From Rhodospirillaceae bacterium (GTDB lineage: Bacteria > Pseudomonadota > Alphaproteobacteria > Rhodospirillales > Rhodospirillaceae): a stretch of DNA of 64,000 bases. Position numbers and translations under genes: made by a program. This document shows, in pieces, positions 45,489-54,681 of the stretch. Each line of letters starts with the position of its first letter. Position 1 is the stretch's first letter. Location: contig CANJRD010000006.1 in the NCBI GenBank assembly GCA_947476695.1, forward strand, positions 1-64,000, given 5' to 3'. The notes beneath the pieces were generated by a model. It was not told the DNA's origin. It searched no databases and saw only the letters and a list, made by a program, of their open reading frames with translations.

Positions 45489-46082
45489 GTGAAACGCATC
45501 ATTCTGGGCGCGCTGCTGGCCAGCGCCGTTGCCGCCGTACCGGCCATGGCCGCGCTGAAGCAAGGCGAAAAGGCTCCGGACTTCAACGCGAAGGCTTCGC
45601 TCGGCGGCAAGGAGTTCAACTTCTCGCTCGCCGACTCCCTCAAGAAGGGTCCGGTCGTCGTGTACTTCTATCCGGCGGCTTACACCGGCGGCTGCAACAT
45701 CGAAGCGCACACGTTCGCCGAAAACAAAGAGAAGTTCGACGCGGCGAACACCACCATCATCGGCGTGTCGCTCGATCCCATCGACAAGCTGAACAAGTTC
45801 TCGGCTGACCCGAAGTATTGCGCCGGCAAGTTCCCGGTCGCCTCGGACGCCAACGGCGCGATCACCAAATCGTACGCGCTGAATGTCGGCGCGGCGCGCG
45901 AAGGTGCGAAGGACACCGAAGGCCAGGCCATCGACCACGGCTTCGCTGAGCGCACCACCTTCGTGATCACCCCGGACCATAAGGTCGTCGCGACACTGTC
46001 GTCGGCTGACGACAAGATCAGCCCGACCGATCACGTCGATAAGTCGCTGGCGCTCGTCCAGGACATCGCGAAGAAGAAGTAA
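45489..46082 (+). CDS. Exported peroxiredoxin (AhpC/TSA family)
   Basis: 197 residues. GTG at 45489 is chosen because AGGAG lies 8 bases upstream and it begins a signal peptide (KRIILGALLASAVAAVPAMA). The thioredoxin-like fold carries the peroxidatic site YPAAYTGGCNIEAHTFAEN (P-x3-T-x2-C), with Cys near residue 77. A second Cys (KYC) may be the resolving residue, as in BCP-type one- or two-Cys enzymes. It would reduce peroxides in the periplasm with an unknown donor. A strong terminator follows, so the gene is a single unit or the end of the 43435-46082 group. Confidence 0.88.
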   Translation: MKRIILGALLASAVAAVPAMAALKQGEKAPDFNAKASLGGKEFNFSLADSLKKGPVVVYFYPAAYTGGCNIEAHTFAENKEKFDAANTTIIGVSLDPIDKLNKFSADPKYCAGKFPVASDANGAITKSYALNVGAAREGAKDTEGQAIDHGFAERTTFVITPDHKVVATLSSADDKISPTDHVDKSLALVQDIAKKK

Positions 46083-46106
46083 AACCGAGCCGTATGGCTT
46101 GAACGA

Positions 46107-46142
46107 AAGCCCCGGTGCGAAAAGCGCCGGGGCTTTTTATTT
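46107..46142 (+). terminator. Rho-independent terminator after the peroxiredoxin gene
   Basis: A 13-base-pair stem (46107-46119 with 46125-46137, one wobble) with GAAAA loop, ending in CTTTTTATTT. Confidence 0.92.
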
Positions 46143-46256
46143 GCGGGATGCCCCGGGATTCCGCATTTCGCGTTCAAGGTCGGGGCACTATGATGCGCCG
46201 CCACCCGGCCCGGGGAACCAACCCCGCGCCATTCACTCTAATCAGCAGGTCTTGGC

Positions 46257-46793
46257 ATGAAAACTTGGCTCATCGTCGGTGCGGTTGTCATAGTCGCGGT
46301 GATTGTGGGCTTCGTTGTCATGGGGCCGAAGCAAGAAGCGCCACCCCCGGCCCAGGTTGAGGTGCCGACGGCACCGGCCGCCGCCGCGGACCCGCGCGTA
46401 GCACAGGAGGCGTTTTTGACTGAGAATTTGAAGGACCCGAGCTGGAAGTCGACCGAGAGCGGCTTGCAGTACAAAGTCGTCACCGCCGCGACCGACGAGA
46501 AGGCGCCGAAGCCGGCCCCGGGCAGCGAAGTGACCGTAAACTACGAAGGCCGTTTCATCGATGGCCGGGTGTTCGACAGCTCCTACGCCCGCAACGAACC
46601 GGCGACCTTCCCGCTCAACGGCGTGATCGGCGGCTGGCAGGAAGGCGTGCCGATGATGCGCCAGGGCGAAACCTGGGAATTCGCGATCCCGTCCAAGCTC
46701 GGCTACGGCGACCGCGGCGCGGGCCCGATCCCGGGCGGCTCGACGCTGCTGTTCAAGATTGAACTGCTGGCCGTCAAAACGCCGGCGCAATAA
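46257..46793 (+). CDS. Membrane-anchored FKBP-type peptidyl-prolyl isomerase
   Basis: 178 residues. One N-terminal membrane helix (LIVGAVVIVAVIVGFVVMG) is an uncleaved anchor, followed by a Pro/Ala linker and the FKBP domain (about 65-175): GLQYKVV, VTVNYEGRFIDGRVFDSSY, PLNGVIGGWQEGVPMM, GYGDRGAGPIPGGSTLLFKIELL. All main active-site positions (Tyr, Phe, Asp, Phe, Ile, Trp, Tyr, Phe) are present. It should act in the periplasm as a folding catalyst. It is convergent with the topoisomerase gene. Confidence 0.95.
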   Translation: MKTWLIVGAVVIVAVIVGFVVMGPKQEAPPPAQVEVPTAPAAAADPRVAQEAFLTENLKDPSWKSTESGLQYKVVTAATDEKAPKPAPGSEVTVNYEGRFIDGRVFDSSYARNEPATFPLNGVIGGWQEGVPMMRQGETWEFAIPSKLGYGDRGAGPIPGGSTLLFKIELLAVKTPAQ

Positions 46794-46812
46794 GTCCGAT
46801 AAGACTGAGACT

Positions 46813-47871
46813 TCAAGCGGCGCGCTTCTGCGGTTTTCGCAGATCGCGCCGCAGTCTTGCCTGCAACAGAGCAAGCACGGCGGCCTCTTCCGGACGGAAG
46901 TGGGCAAGGCCCTTGCGCAGTTCCAAGGCTGCGCGTTTGCCGATCGTGCGCGCCAGTTCGCCGGCCATATACGTATCGATCACGGTCGGGTGGACGTAAC
47001 ACTTCCGGCAGATCGTCGGCGTATTTCCCAACTGCATCGCAACCTGCTCGATCGCAGCCCGCACGCTGCGTTTTGCCGCTGTCTCGGTATCGACGGCTTC
47101 AATCTCCGTCAGGGCCATCGCCGCAAGCACGGTGCCCGCCCAGGTGCGGAAATCCTTGGCCGTGATCTCGCTTTGGCTGATGTCGCGCAGGTAAGCGTTC
47201 ACATCGGTCGACGAGACCTGGTGTTGCGTGCCGTCGGCATCGCAGTATTGGAACAGGTGCTGCCCGGGCAGGTCTTGGCAAGCTTTGACGATCTTGGCGA
47301 CGCGTCGATCCGTCAGCTTCAAACGCCAAGTCTTGCCGCTCTTGCCCTTAAAGTGGAAGCGCAGTTCGCTGCCGGCGATGTCCACATGCGGGTCGCGCAG
47401 TGTGGTGAGACCATAGCTTTTGTTACTGCGCGCATAGTCCTCATTGCCGACACGAATCAACGTTGTCTCGAGCAGATAGACGATCGTCGCCAAGACTTTC
47501 TCGCGGCTCAGCCCGGGCTTGCGCATGTGGCGCTGCACCGTTGCCCGGATGTCGGGCAGGGCCTTGGCGAACTCCGTGATGTGCTCGAATTTCTGTTCCT
47601 CACTGAAGGCCCGGAAGGCGGCGTGATAACGGTACTGCTTTCGCCCCCGTGCATCCCGGCCGGTGGCCTGCAGATGGCTGTTCGCGGATGGGCTGATCCA
47701 CACATCGGTGTAAGCCGGCGGAATTGCCAGCGCCCGGATGCGTGCAAGCGTTTCCGAATCGCGCAGCACTTTGCCGTCCGGACGCCGATAGGCGAAGCCC
47801 TGGCCCGCGCGGCGGCGCGTGATGCCGGGCGTCGTATCTTCAAGATGGATCAGGCGCGGCGTGTCTGACAT
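46813..47871 (-). CDS. DNA topoisomerase IB
   Basis: 352 residues, the normal length for the bacterial (poxvirus-like) type IB enzyme, which relaxes supercoils through a 3'-phosphotyrosine. The N-terminal domain has GITRRRAGQGFAYRRPDGK. The catalytic domain contains RVGNEDYARSNKSYGLTTLRDPHV, FKGKSGKTWRLKLTDRRVAK, RTWAGTVLAAMAL and NTPTICRKCYVHPTVIDTY, where the Tyr of KCYVHP is the nucleophile. The active-site Arg, Lys and Arg/His positions are all there. Single gene with no operon partner. Confidence 0.95.
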   Translation of the reverse strand: MSDTPRLIHLEDTTPGITRRRAGQGFAYRRPDGKVLRDSETLARIRALAIPPAYTDVWISPSANSHLQATGRDARGRKQYRYHAAFRAFSEEQKFEHITEFAKALPDIRATVQRHMRKPGLSREKVLATIVYLLETTLIRVGNEDYARSNKSYGLTTLRDPHVDIAGSELRFHFKGKSGKTWRLKLTDRRVAKIVKACQDLPGQHLFQYCDADGTQHQVSSTDVNAYLRDISQSEITAKDFRTWAGTVLAAMALTEIEAVDTETAAKRSVRAAIEQVAMQLGNTPTICRKCYVHPTVIDTYMAGELARTIGKRAALELRKGLAHFRPEEAAVLALLQARLRRDLRKPQKRAA

Positions 47872-48085
47872 CGGTGCTTTACTGTTCGCCCCGATGCCCA
47901 GAACGCCGCAGCCGGTCGCTTAGTTCGCCAGAATTGTCCGCGCCCCGGGATAAGCGTGCCCACTGACTGAAACGAAGTCCGTTTGCATTTGAAGGCAGGG
48001 TCCTTCCGACACGTGGCGAGGATGGCATTTGGGCGAATTGCTTCGTATTGTCGCGCGCAATTCAAAGCCAAAGGGGGCACCTAAT

Positions 48086-48583
48086 ATGTCTATCGGAATG
48101 TACGGCGCATCGGTCCCGGTCTTCGTGAAGATGCTGGGCAATCTGTCCAACTTGCTCGAGAAGGGAAAAGCGTTCTGCGAGGCGAAGAAAGTCGATCCCA
48201 GCGTGTTGCTTGGCATGCGCCTTGCGCCGGACATGTTCCCGCTGACGACCCAGGTCCAGATCGCGACCCAGCACGTTCACTGGGCTTGCGCTTTGCTCGC
48301 CGGTCAGGAGCGCCCGCACTTGGAAAAGCCCGAGAAGACGATTGAGGAACTTCAGCAGCGCATCAAGACCGCGCTCGAGTTCGCGCAGAGCTTCAAGCCG
48401 GAACAGATCGACGGCAGCGAAGGCCGCGAGGTCAAGCTCGTGCTGCCGCTGCGCACGATCGAGTTCAAGGGCCAGGACTACCTGAACCACTTCGCCATGC
48501 CGAACTTCTATTTCCACACCACGATGGCCTACGCGATCATGCGTCACGCCGGCGTGCAGATTGGCAAGCTCGACTTCGTCTAA
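48086..48583 (+). CDS. DUF1993-family protein
   Basis: 165 residues from the ATG at 48086, which follows AAGGGGG. It matches the DUF1993 family, small helical-bundle proteins of the DinB-like type: SVPVFVKMLGNLSNLLEKGKAF, RLAPDMFPLTTQVQIATQHV, KPEKTIEELQQRI, NHFAMPNFYFHTTMAYAIMRHAGVQIGKLDF. The His in FYFHTTMAY and HWAC may be metal ligands, as in DinB-like bundles. The biochemical role is unknown. A small hairpin (48598-48625) separates it from the convergent membrane-protein gene. Confidence 0.87.
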   Translation: MSIGMYGASVPVFVKMLGNLSNLLEKGKAFCEAKKVDPSVLLGMRLAPDMFPLTTQVQIATQHVHWACALLAGQERPHLEKPEKTIEELQQRIKTALEFAQSFKPEQIDGSEGREVKLVLPLRTIEFKGQDYLNHFAMPNFYFHTTMAYAIMRHAGVQIGKLDFV

Positions 48584-48631
48584 CGGCTTAGCGTGGCGAG
48601 GCGCTCCGCAATCGCGGGGCGCCTCCGCGAC

Positions 48632-49306
48632 CTAGAACGGCTTCCACAAGCCGAGTGCGGCTGCGACGATCAGCAGCACGTAAATTCCCAGCACGTAGCG
48701 TTTCGCGCCCCACATCATCGCCTGCGCGGTGGCGATCTGTTCCGGCGTGGCGGTGCCTTTCATCATCGGGCCGAAGAACTGCCCGAAAGTGCGCATCTGC
48801 ACGCGCAACATCACGCCGCAGCTCAGGATCAGTCCGAAAACGAACAGCTTTGCCGCCAGCCACTTCTGGTCGGTGATGCCATTGCCAAACCAGGATGTGA
48901 TGGCGAGGGTGAAGATCAACGCGACCATGAAGAAGCGCCAATAGAAGTCGGCGCGCTTCACCGTCGCGATTTTCTCCGGATGGTGCTCGTTCACATAAAG
49001 GTACAGAACGACGCCGGCCCAGACGAAGGCGATGATCCAGATTGGCAAGATCCAGATTGGATCGAGCGCAATGTAGCCGCGCAGAATGCCGACGGTGAAG
49101 CCGGCTGCGGCCACGCCGATCGAGCTCACGCGCGGGACCTGATCGAGGAAGCTCATGATCTTCAGGCAGTACCCGCGCGCCTCCGCGCCGATGTCCGTCT
49201 TCATGACGAATCCGGATGAGTAAAAGACGCCAAGATCGGTGCCGAGCCAGAAGACGAAAAACAGAAGGTGGATCAGCAGCACGACGCTATCGATGCCGAC
49301 GGCCAT
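48632..49306 (-). CDS. Small multi-pass membrane protein ending KPF (paralogue 2)
   Basis: 224 residues with about 5-6 membrane helices. It starts with HLLFFVFWLGTDLGVFYSSGF and ends LGLWKPF, the marks of the three-member family in this window. The loop after helix 1 reads KTDIGAEARGYCLKIM, and a central HHPEKIATVKRADFYWR stretch is cytoplasmic. It is the last gene of the operon MFS (49994)-paralogue 3 (49321)-paralogue 2, 14 bases after the previous stop, with GGAG 7 bases before the ATG. Two divergent copies in tandem suggest a heterodimer. Function unknown. Confidence 0.7.
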   Translation of the reverse strand: MAVGIDSVVLLIHLLFFVFWLGTDLGVFYSSGFVMKTDIGAEARGYCLKIMSFLDQVPRVSSIGVAAAGFTVGILRGYIALDPIWILPIWIIAFVWAGVVLYLYVNEHHPEKIATVKRADFYWRFFMVALIFTLAITSWFGNGITDQKWLAAKLFVFGLILSCGVMLRVQMRTFGQFFGPMMKGTATPEQIATAQAMMWGAKRYVLGIYVLLIVAAALGLWKPF

Positions 49307-49320
49307 AAGAATACTCCAGC

Positions 49321-49986
49321 TCAGAAAGGTTTGACGGTGCCGAGGAAGGCAATGATGGCGATGGTCGCATAGAGGCCCAGCACCGCCACCAGCGCGCGGT
49401 TGATTGTTCGCGTGATGATCGCCTCGCGCTCCGGCGTCGAACCCTGCGTGCCAATTTCCATGAACGGCTGCTCAAACGGTTTGAAAAGCACGTGCATTAG
49501 GATCGCGATCAGGAAAATGCAGCCGTAAAGCAAGATCTTCGCCGCGTACCAGCCGGGCAGGTCCGGCGTACCGTCGGCCAACGCGCGGCCGCCGATGCCG
49601 ATGAACAGCAGGCCCATGACGGCTTCGAAGACGATCTGGATGCGCGATAGCGTATTGCCGAGCGGCTTTCCTTCGTTCCGCATCAGGACATAGATAAAGA
49701 GGCTCCAGCCCAGGCCAATCACCCAGGTCGCCGCCAGCATCGCGTCCGTGATGGGATAGATCTCAAGACCACGGGTCAGTTGCGCGCCCACCGGCAGGAT
49801 CAGCGCGAAGCAAAGGCGTGGCAGGATGTCGATCTTCGACAGCAGGCGCATCAGCGTCAGGCGCGTCTCGTAACTCTGCTTGGGGTCCTTGAGGAACACG
49901 GCGGTCGTGAAGACGCCGACGTCGGTCCCCAGCCAGAACACGAACAGGAGGATATGGAAGTAGGCCCAAATCGAAGTCGAAATCAT
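49321..49986 (-). CDS. Small multi-pass membrane protein ending KPF (paralogue 3)
   Basis: 221 residues with about 5-6 membrane helices. The first helix has HILLFVFWLGTDVGVFTTAVF, then KQSYETRLTLMRLLSKIDILPR; the end is FLGTVKPF. It begins 7 bases after the stop of the MFS gene, whose last codons supply the ribosome site GGAA, so translation is coupled. It shares the H-x-x-L-F-x-F-W-L-G-T-D pattern with the proteins at 36630 and 48632. The link with an MFS carrier suggests a role in handling the same small molecule, for example as a redox or sensing subunit; this is inference. Confidence 0.7.
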   Translation of the reverse strand: MISTSIWAYFHILLFVFWLGTDVGVFTTAVFLKDPKQSYETRLTLMRLLSKIDILPRLCFALILPVGAQLTRGLEIYPITDAMLAATWVIGLGWSLFIYVLMRNEGKPLGNTLSRIQIVFEAVMGLLFIGIGGRALADGTPDLPGWYAAKILLYGCIFLIAILMHVLFKPFEQPFMEIGTQGSTPEREAIITRTINRALVAVLGLYATIAIIAFLGTVKPF

Positions 49987-49993
49987 GTCGTGT

Positions 49994-51262
49994 TCATTTC
50001 CAAGCTTGGCGCGCGGCTTCGTCCACGTCGAGGCCGGATGGGATCGGTTTCAGGAAAAGATAAAGCAGACCGGCGCAGGCCATCGGGATCGCGCCGACAA
50101 GCGATAGCGCGGTGTTCCAGCCGACACGCTCAACCGCCGTGGTCACGAGGATCGGGCCGACGCCGATGCCGAGATTGACCGCCAGCGATCCGCAGAACGC
50201 CAGAGCTGTCGCGCGCAGGTGGCTGGGGAAGATTTCGGCGACGTAGGCGAACTTCACTGCGGCCGTGCCTGAGAAGAACATGCTCATCACCGCAAAGGCG
50301 GCGATGGTCGGGACGTAGTTTTGCGTGCCCCAAACCATGAAAAGAAGCAACGTGGCGCCGAGCAAGGTCCAGATGACGACGGTCGTGCGGCGTGTCAGCA
50401 GAACCTCGCCGGTGAAGGCCGCGAGCGCATAGCCGAGAATGCCGACCGCATTGCCGATGCCGACCAGGTAGGCCGAGGAGCCGATTTCAAGATGACGCTG
50501 CTCGACGAAATAGGTCGGGAAAAAGATGGATACGCCACCGTAGGCAACGACGAACAAGAACTGTGCGACGAATAGCGTGATGACGCGGGGCAGGTGTTGC
50601 GGATTCAAGAGTTCGCCGATGGCGGCGCGTAGAGACTGTTTGGGTCCCTCGGTCATCTTCCGTTCGGGTTCGACCAGCTTATGGCGGATCACAAACACGA
50701 AGGGCAGCCACAGCAGCGCGACCAGGAACAACGCGCGCCAGCCATAGAGCGTGAGCAGTGGGGCCGCGAACATCGCGGCGGCGAACCAACCGATCGGATA
50801 TCCCGTCTGCAACAGCCCGGCCATGATACCGCGCACGCGCGCCGGTGCCGCTTCGGTCACTAATGCACCGGTTGCCGGATAGGAGATCCCGCCCAGCGCG
50901 ATGCTCAGCGCCCGAATCCCGCCCAGCGCGATGGCGTTCGGGACGATGGCCGTTGCCGCCACGCTCAAGGGCGCCCCGACGGTGCCCCACATCAACACGG
51001 TCTTGCGGCCCAGGCTGTCGGCGAGGTGCGCGAGCCATACCATCAGCGCGCCGCCCAGCGCGTACGACACGCCGACGATCACGCCCATTGTCGAGAGCGG
51101 GATATCGAGATCCTTGCGAATCGACGGAACGGCGTAAGCGAACAGCGCCAGGTCCAGCTGACTCAAGCTGTACGCCACAAGGCATATGACGAATGATGCC
51201 TTGGGTGCGGAGCGTAGCGCACGCCACACCGTTCCCATCGTCTGGGCTGCTGCCGTGGCCAT
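49994..51262 (-). CDS. MFS transporter (AAHS/sugar-phosphate-like)
   Basis: 422 residues with about 12 membrane helices. The 2-3 loop has HLADSLGRKTVLM and the 8-9 region has GEVLLTRRTTVV; EIFPSHLRATALAFCGS in the second half is the conserved R-x-x-A-x-G-like turn of organic-acid and sugar MFS carriers. It differs from the MCT-type carriers at 14529 and 37995. It is divergent from the TonB receptor at 51424 and heads an operon with two KPF membrane proteins, so outer-membrane receptor and inner-membrane carrier may transport the same compound. Confidence 0.88.
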   Translation of the reverse strand: MATAAAQTMGTVWRALRSAPKASFVICLVAYSLSQLDLALFAYAVPSIRKDLDIPLSTMGVIVGVSYALGGALMVWLAHLADSLGRKTVLMWGTVGAPLSVAATAIVPNAIALGGIRALSIALGGISYPATGALVTEAAPARVRGIMAGLLQTGYPIGWFAAAMFAAPLLTLYGWRALFLVALLWLPFVFVIRHKLVEPERKMTEGPKQSLRAAIGELLNPQHLPRVITLFVAQFLFVVAYGGVSIFFPTYFVEQRHLEIGSSAYLVGIGNAVGILGYALAAFTGEVLLTRRTTVVIWTLLGATLLLFMVWGTQNYVPTIAAFAVMSMFFSGTAAVKFAYVAEIFPSHLRATALAFCGSLAVNLGIGVGPILVTTAVERVGWNTALSLVGAIPMACAGLLYLFLKPIPSGLDVDEAARQAWK

Positions 51263-51423
51263 AAGGTTGGTCCCCCATCGCGTGGCTTAACAGTAACTTA
51301 TTCTCCACTTCAACGCACGATACTCGAATTTGAGTGGCCCAGGGCTTGTCACGGGCAGACGACAATCGCACATTCCGCTCCGCCCGCCTTGATCGGGCAC
51401 AGCGACACAAGGGGGACCAACCA

Positions 51424-53547
51424 ATGTCGATTTTCATGCGGACGACGGCCATCGGCCTCGTTCTCGCCGCGCAGGTCAGCGCGGCCCAGGCTCAGCAGCG
51501 TAACACCGCCGAGCTCGAAACCATCGTCGTCACGGCGCAGCGCGTCAGTGAAGACTTGCAGCGCACGCCGGTTTCGGTGACGGCGCTGAGCGCCGACACG
51601 CTGCTCGAGCGCCAGGTGTTCAATATTCGCGATCTGGCCGCGCAAGTTCCCGGCGCGATCTTTGCGAACGTCGTTGGCTTGCAGACCGCGCCGCGCATCT
51701 TCCTGCGTGGCGTCGGCCAGGACAGCGCGACGTTCAACTCCGATTCTGCGGTCGGCACGTACGTCGATGGCATTTATATCCCGCGTCTCTACGCCGGCAT
51801 GTTCGACTTCTCGGATATCGATCGCGTCGAAGTGCTGCGCGGCCCGCAGGGCACGCTGTACGGACGCAACACGTCCGGCGGTGCGATCAAGCTGATCAGC
51901 AAGCGCCCGTCGTTCGACACCACCACCGGCAGCGTCGAAGCCGGTTACGGTACCTTCAATCAGTTCGACTCAAAGGCCTACCTGTCGACGCCGCTTGTCG
52001 ATGGCAAGGTCGCGGCTTCGATCAGCGGCCTGGTCCGTCGCCGCGACGGCTTCATCGATCAGCCCGCGCTGTATAAGAAGGTCGGCAACCGCTCCGTCAC
52101 CTCGATCCGCGGCAAGGTGCTGTTCACACCGGCCGACCCGTTCGAGGTCGAGGTGAGCCTGGATCACACCAAGGATAACTCCGGTGTCTACTTCCCGGTC
52201 GCGATTCAAAGCACGGCGGCGAACCTGCCGCTCGCCAATCGCAACCGCAATATCCTGGTGACGGACTCCAACTATCCGGATAACGGCAGCGGCGAAACGG
52301 GCGGCCTCACGGTGAATGCCCATTACAAAGTGGGCGACTTCACGCTGACGTCGCTTTCGGGCCTGCGTAACCTGAAGCAGGACGTCACCATCCCGCTCGA
52401 CGGCGCGCCGAACAGCACGCTGCTCAGCCAACTCGCGTTGAACGACACCAGCTTCAGCCAGGAGTTCAACGGCACCTACGAGAATGAACGGTTCACGCTC
52501 GTCGGCGGTCTGTACTACTTCCTGGAAAATGTCCGCGCGTTGTCGCCGCTTGGCGCGAACGCGGAACTCTCGAAGCAAAAGACCAACAGCTACGCCGTTT
52601 ACGGCCAAGCGACCGTACGTCTGACCGAGCAACTCTCGATCACGGGCGGCATCCGCTATACGGACGACAAGAAGAATTTCTATAACTTCTACTACGCGCC
52701 CTCGGTCGCGGTGCCGGTGCGCGTGCCGAAGCTCGGCGAAGCCAGCTGGGCCAGCACGACGCCTAAGGCCACCATCGAATATCAGGCGACGCCGGATGTC
52801 CTGTTCTATGCGAGCTACTCGAAGGGCTTCAAGGGCGGCGGCTGGAACCGCGTGCCGCCGTCGGTTCAGGCCGGCGGTGTGCTTGTTTACGACGTGTTCC
52901 CCTACGGCCCGGAAAACGTCAACGCTTACGAAGTCGGCGCGAAGTTCCAGAGCGCGGATAACCGCATCCGCTTGAACGTCGCGGCCTTCTACAATAAGTA
53001 CTCCGGCCTGCAGATCTCGCAGCAGATCCCCGGCACGACGATTGCCCGTACGACGAATGCGTCGGGCGCGCGCGTGCAGGGTATCGAGTTCGAGCCGAGC
53101 TGGCAGGTCAGCGAAACCTTGCGCCTGTACGGCAACGGCGCGTTCACGGGCGCGAAGTACACGCAGTCCTTCATCTGCCAGCTGAGCGGTGTGTTCCAGG
53201 AGTGCTTGACGAAGAAGCTGAAGGACATCATCCCGTTCAAGGGCACGCTGGGCTTCACCTTCACGCCGGCGCTCGACATGCCGGGCCGTCTGCGCATCGG
53301 CGCCAGCGTCGATTACGCCGACAAGTACTACAACGACGCGGTCAACACCGAGATCCTGGCGGCGCGCGGACGCATGCTGCTGGACGCGGTCATCGGCTAC
53401 GACTGGGAAAACTGGAGCGTGACGATCGAAGGCAAGAACCTGACCGACAAGCGCTACTGGGCCAGCGCGCTGCCGGTTGGCACGACGTTCGTCATCTATC
53501 CGGCGGAGCCCCGCACCGTGTTCGGCCGCATCAAGTACAGCTTCTAA
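51424..53547 (+). CDS. TonB-dependent outer-membrane receptor 3
   Basis: 707 residues. The ATG at 51424 follows AAGGGGG and begins a signal peptide of about 23 residues (ending SAAQA). A TonB-box-like ETIVVTAQR, a plug with RVEVLRGPQGTLYGRNTSGGAI (core GPQGTLYGRNTSGGAI) and a 22-strand-type barrel ending KYSF follow. It belongs to a different branch from the two receptors in the first 12 kb: the plug GPQGTLYGRN type is common in sphingomonad and steroidobacter receptors. It ends at a strong terminator. The ligand may be the substrate of the divergent MFS gene. Confidence 0.94.
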   Translation: MSIFMRTTAIGLVLAAQVSAAQAQQRNTAELETIVVTAQRVSEDLQRTPVSVTALSADTLLERQVFNIRDLAAQVPGAIFANVVGLQTAPRIFLRGVGQDSATFNSDSAVGTYVDGIYIPRLYAGMFDFSDIDRVEVLRGPQGTLYGRNTSGGAIKLISKRPSFDTTTGSVEAGYGTFNQFDSKAYLSTPLVDGKVAASISGLVRRRDGFIDQPALYKKVGNRSVTSIRGKVLFTPADPFEVEVSLDHTKDNSGVYFPVAIQSTAANLPLANRNRNILVTDSNYPDNGSGETGGLTVNAHYKVGDFTLTSLSGLRNLKQDVTIPLDGAPNSTLLSQLALNDTSFSQEFNGTYENERFTLVGGLYYFLENVRALSPLGANAELSKQKTNSYAVYGQATVRLTEQLSITGGIRYTDDKKNFYNFYYAPSVAVPVRVPKLGEASWASTTPKATIEYQATPDVLFYASYSKGFKGGGWNRVPPSVQAGGVLVYDVFPYGPENVNAYEVGAKFQSADNRIRLNVAAFYNKYSGLQISQQIPGTTIARTTNASGARVQGIEFEPSWQVSETLRLYGNGAFTGAKYTQSFICQLSGVFQECLTKKLKDIIPFKGTLGFTFTPALDMPGRLRIGASVDYADKYYNDAVNTEILAARGRMLLDAVIGYDWENWSVTIEGKNLTDKRYWASALPVGTTFVIYPAEPRTVFGRIKYSF

Positions 53548-53569
53548 AGCGGCTGATCCTTCGAAACGA

Positions 53570-53599
53570 AAAGGCGCGGCAGGTGACTGCCGCGCCTTT
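53570..53599. terminator. Bidirectional terminator between receptor 3 and the MDR gene
   Basis: A perfect 13-base-pair stem AAAGGCGCGGCAG/CTGCCGCGCCTTT (53570-53582 with 53587-53599) with a GTGA loop. It is placed between convergent genes. Confidence 0.88.
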
Positions 53600-53622
53600 G
53601 TCGTTTGTGGCGTGTGGTGGCC

Positions 53623-54591
53623 CTACGGAATGGTCAGGATGATCTTTCCGAAGTGCTTGCGCTCGTCGACCATCTCGTGCGCGCGCGCCAGTTTTTCGAT
53701 CGGCAGCACCGTATCGATCACCGGCTTGAATACGCCGTTGGCGAACAGCGGCACGGCGAGCTTGTTGAAGCTCGGCACCGTCTCGGAGAAATAGCGCACG
53801 CTGGTCGCGACGCTCATGCCGAGCAGTTGCAGGTTGCGCTCGCCGATGGCGAGATCGAACGACACGCGGCGGCCGCCGGTGGACCCGAACATCAGGATCT
53901 TGCCCTCGGGCGCCATCGCTTCGATGGTCTGGTCCGCGGTGGCCTCACCGATGGCCATCAGCGCGACGTCGATGCCGTGGCCTTTGGTATCCAGCCACGC
54001 CTGCGCGCCATAGGGCGCCTTCACGTAGTTATAAGCGGCATCGAGGCCCCACTTTTTGGCGACCTCCAGCTTGTCGTCGCGGCTCGCGGTGCCGGCGACC
54101 CAGCAGCCGCGCTGCTTGGCGATCTGCAGCGCCGCCGATCCGACCGAGGAGGCGATGCTTTCCACCAACACGGTTTGGCCCGGCTGGGCGTCGGCCACCG
54201 TCGCGAGGGCATGCCACGACGTCAGCCAGCCGACCGGTACCGCCGCGCCTTCGACGAAGCTCATGCGGTCGGGCAGGTGCATCACATGGCGGTGATCGAC
54301 GGCGACCTTTTCCGCATGGGCGCCCGGCGCGCGGCCGAACACGCGGTCGCCCGGCTTTACGTGCGTCACGTCCTTGCCGACGGATTCAACGATGCCGGCG
54401 CATTCCATGCCCATGATGAAAGGCGCTTTGAAGCCGCGATAGGTGCCGGCGCGCATGCGCGTCTCGGCGAAGTTCATGCCGCTGGCCTTCACCTGGATCA
54501 CGACCTCGTCCGGCTCGGCGACCGGATCGGGGCGCTCGACCCACTTCATCACCTCGGGTCCACCGAAGTTTTCGACGTAATATGCTTTCAT
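53623..54591 (-). CDS. Quinone oxidoreductase-like MDR dehydrogenase
   Basis: 322 residues of the medium-chain dehydrogenase/reductase superfamily, zinc-independent quinone-reductase (VAT-1/Qor) branch. It begins MKAYYVENFGGPEVMKW. The GroES-like domain has VIQVKASGMNFAETRMRAGTY, shortened core KASGMNFAETRMR-GTY; the nucleotide domain has VLVESIASSVGSAALQIAKQRG and VAGTASRDDK. The usual Zn-binding Cys residues are absent. It would reduce enones or quinones with NADPH in the cytoplasm. It is divergent from the molybdoenzyme gene at 54682. Confidence 0.9.
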   Translation of the reverse strand: MKAYYVENFGGPEVMKWVERPDPVAEPDEVVIQVKASGMNFAETRMRAGTYRGFKAPFIMGMECAGIVESVGKDVTHVKPGDRVFGRAPGAHAEKVAVDHRHVMHLPDRMSFVEGAAVPVGWLTSWHALATVADAQPGQTVLVESIASSVGSAALQIAKQRGCWVAGTASRDDKLEVAKKWGLDAAYNYVKAPYGAQAWLDTKGHGIDVALMAIGEATADQTIEAMAPEGKILMFGSTGGRRVSFDLAIGERNLQLLGMSVATSVRYFSETVPSFNKLAVPLFANGVFKPVIDTVLPIEKLARAHEMVDERKHFGKIILTIP

Positions 54592-54681
54592 GTTGGTCCC
54601 TCAAGGCTTGCGTCGGGGCGCACACTGGCGCAATTGAGTGAAGCGGGTCAACGCCCGGTATAAGGTTGTAAAGGTCTCCTC

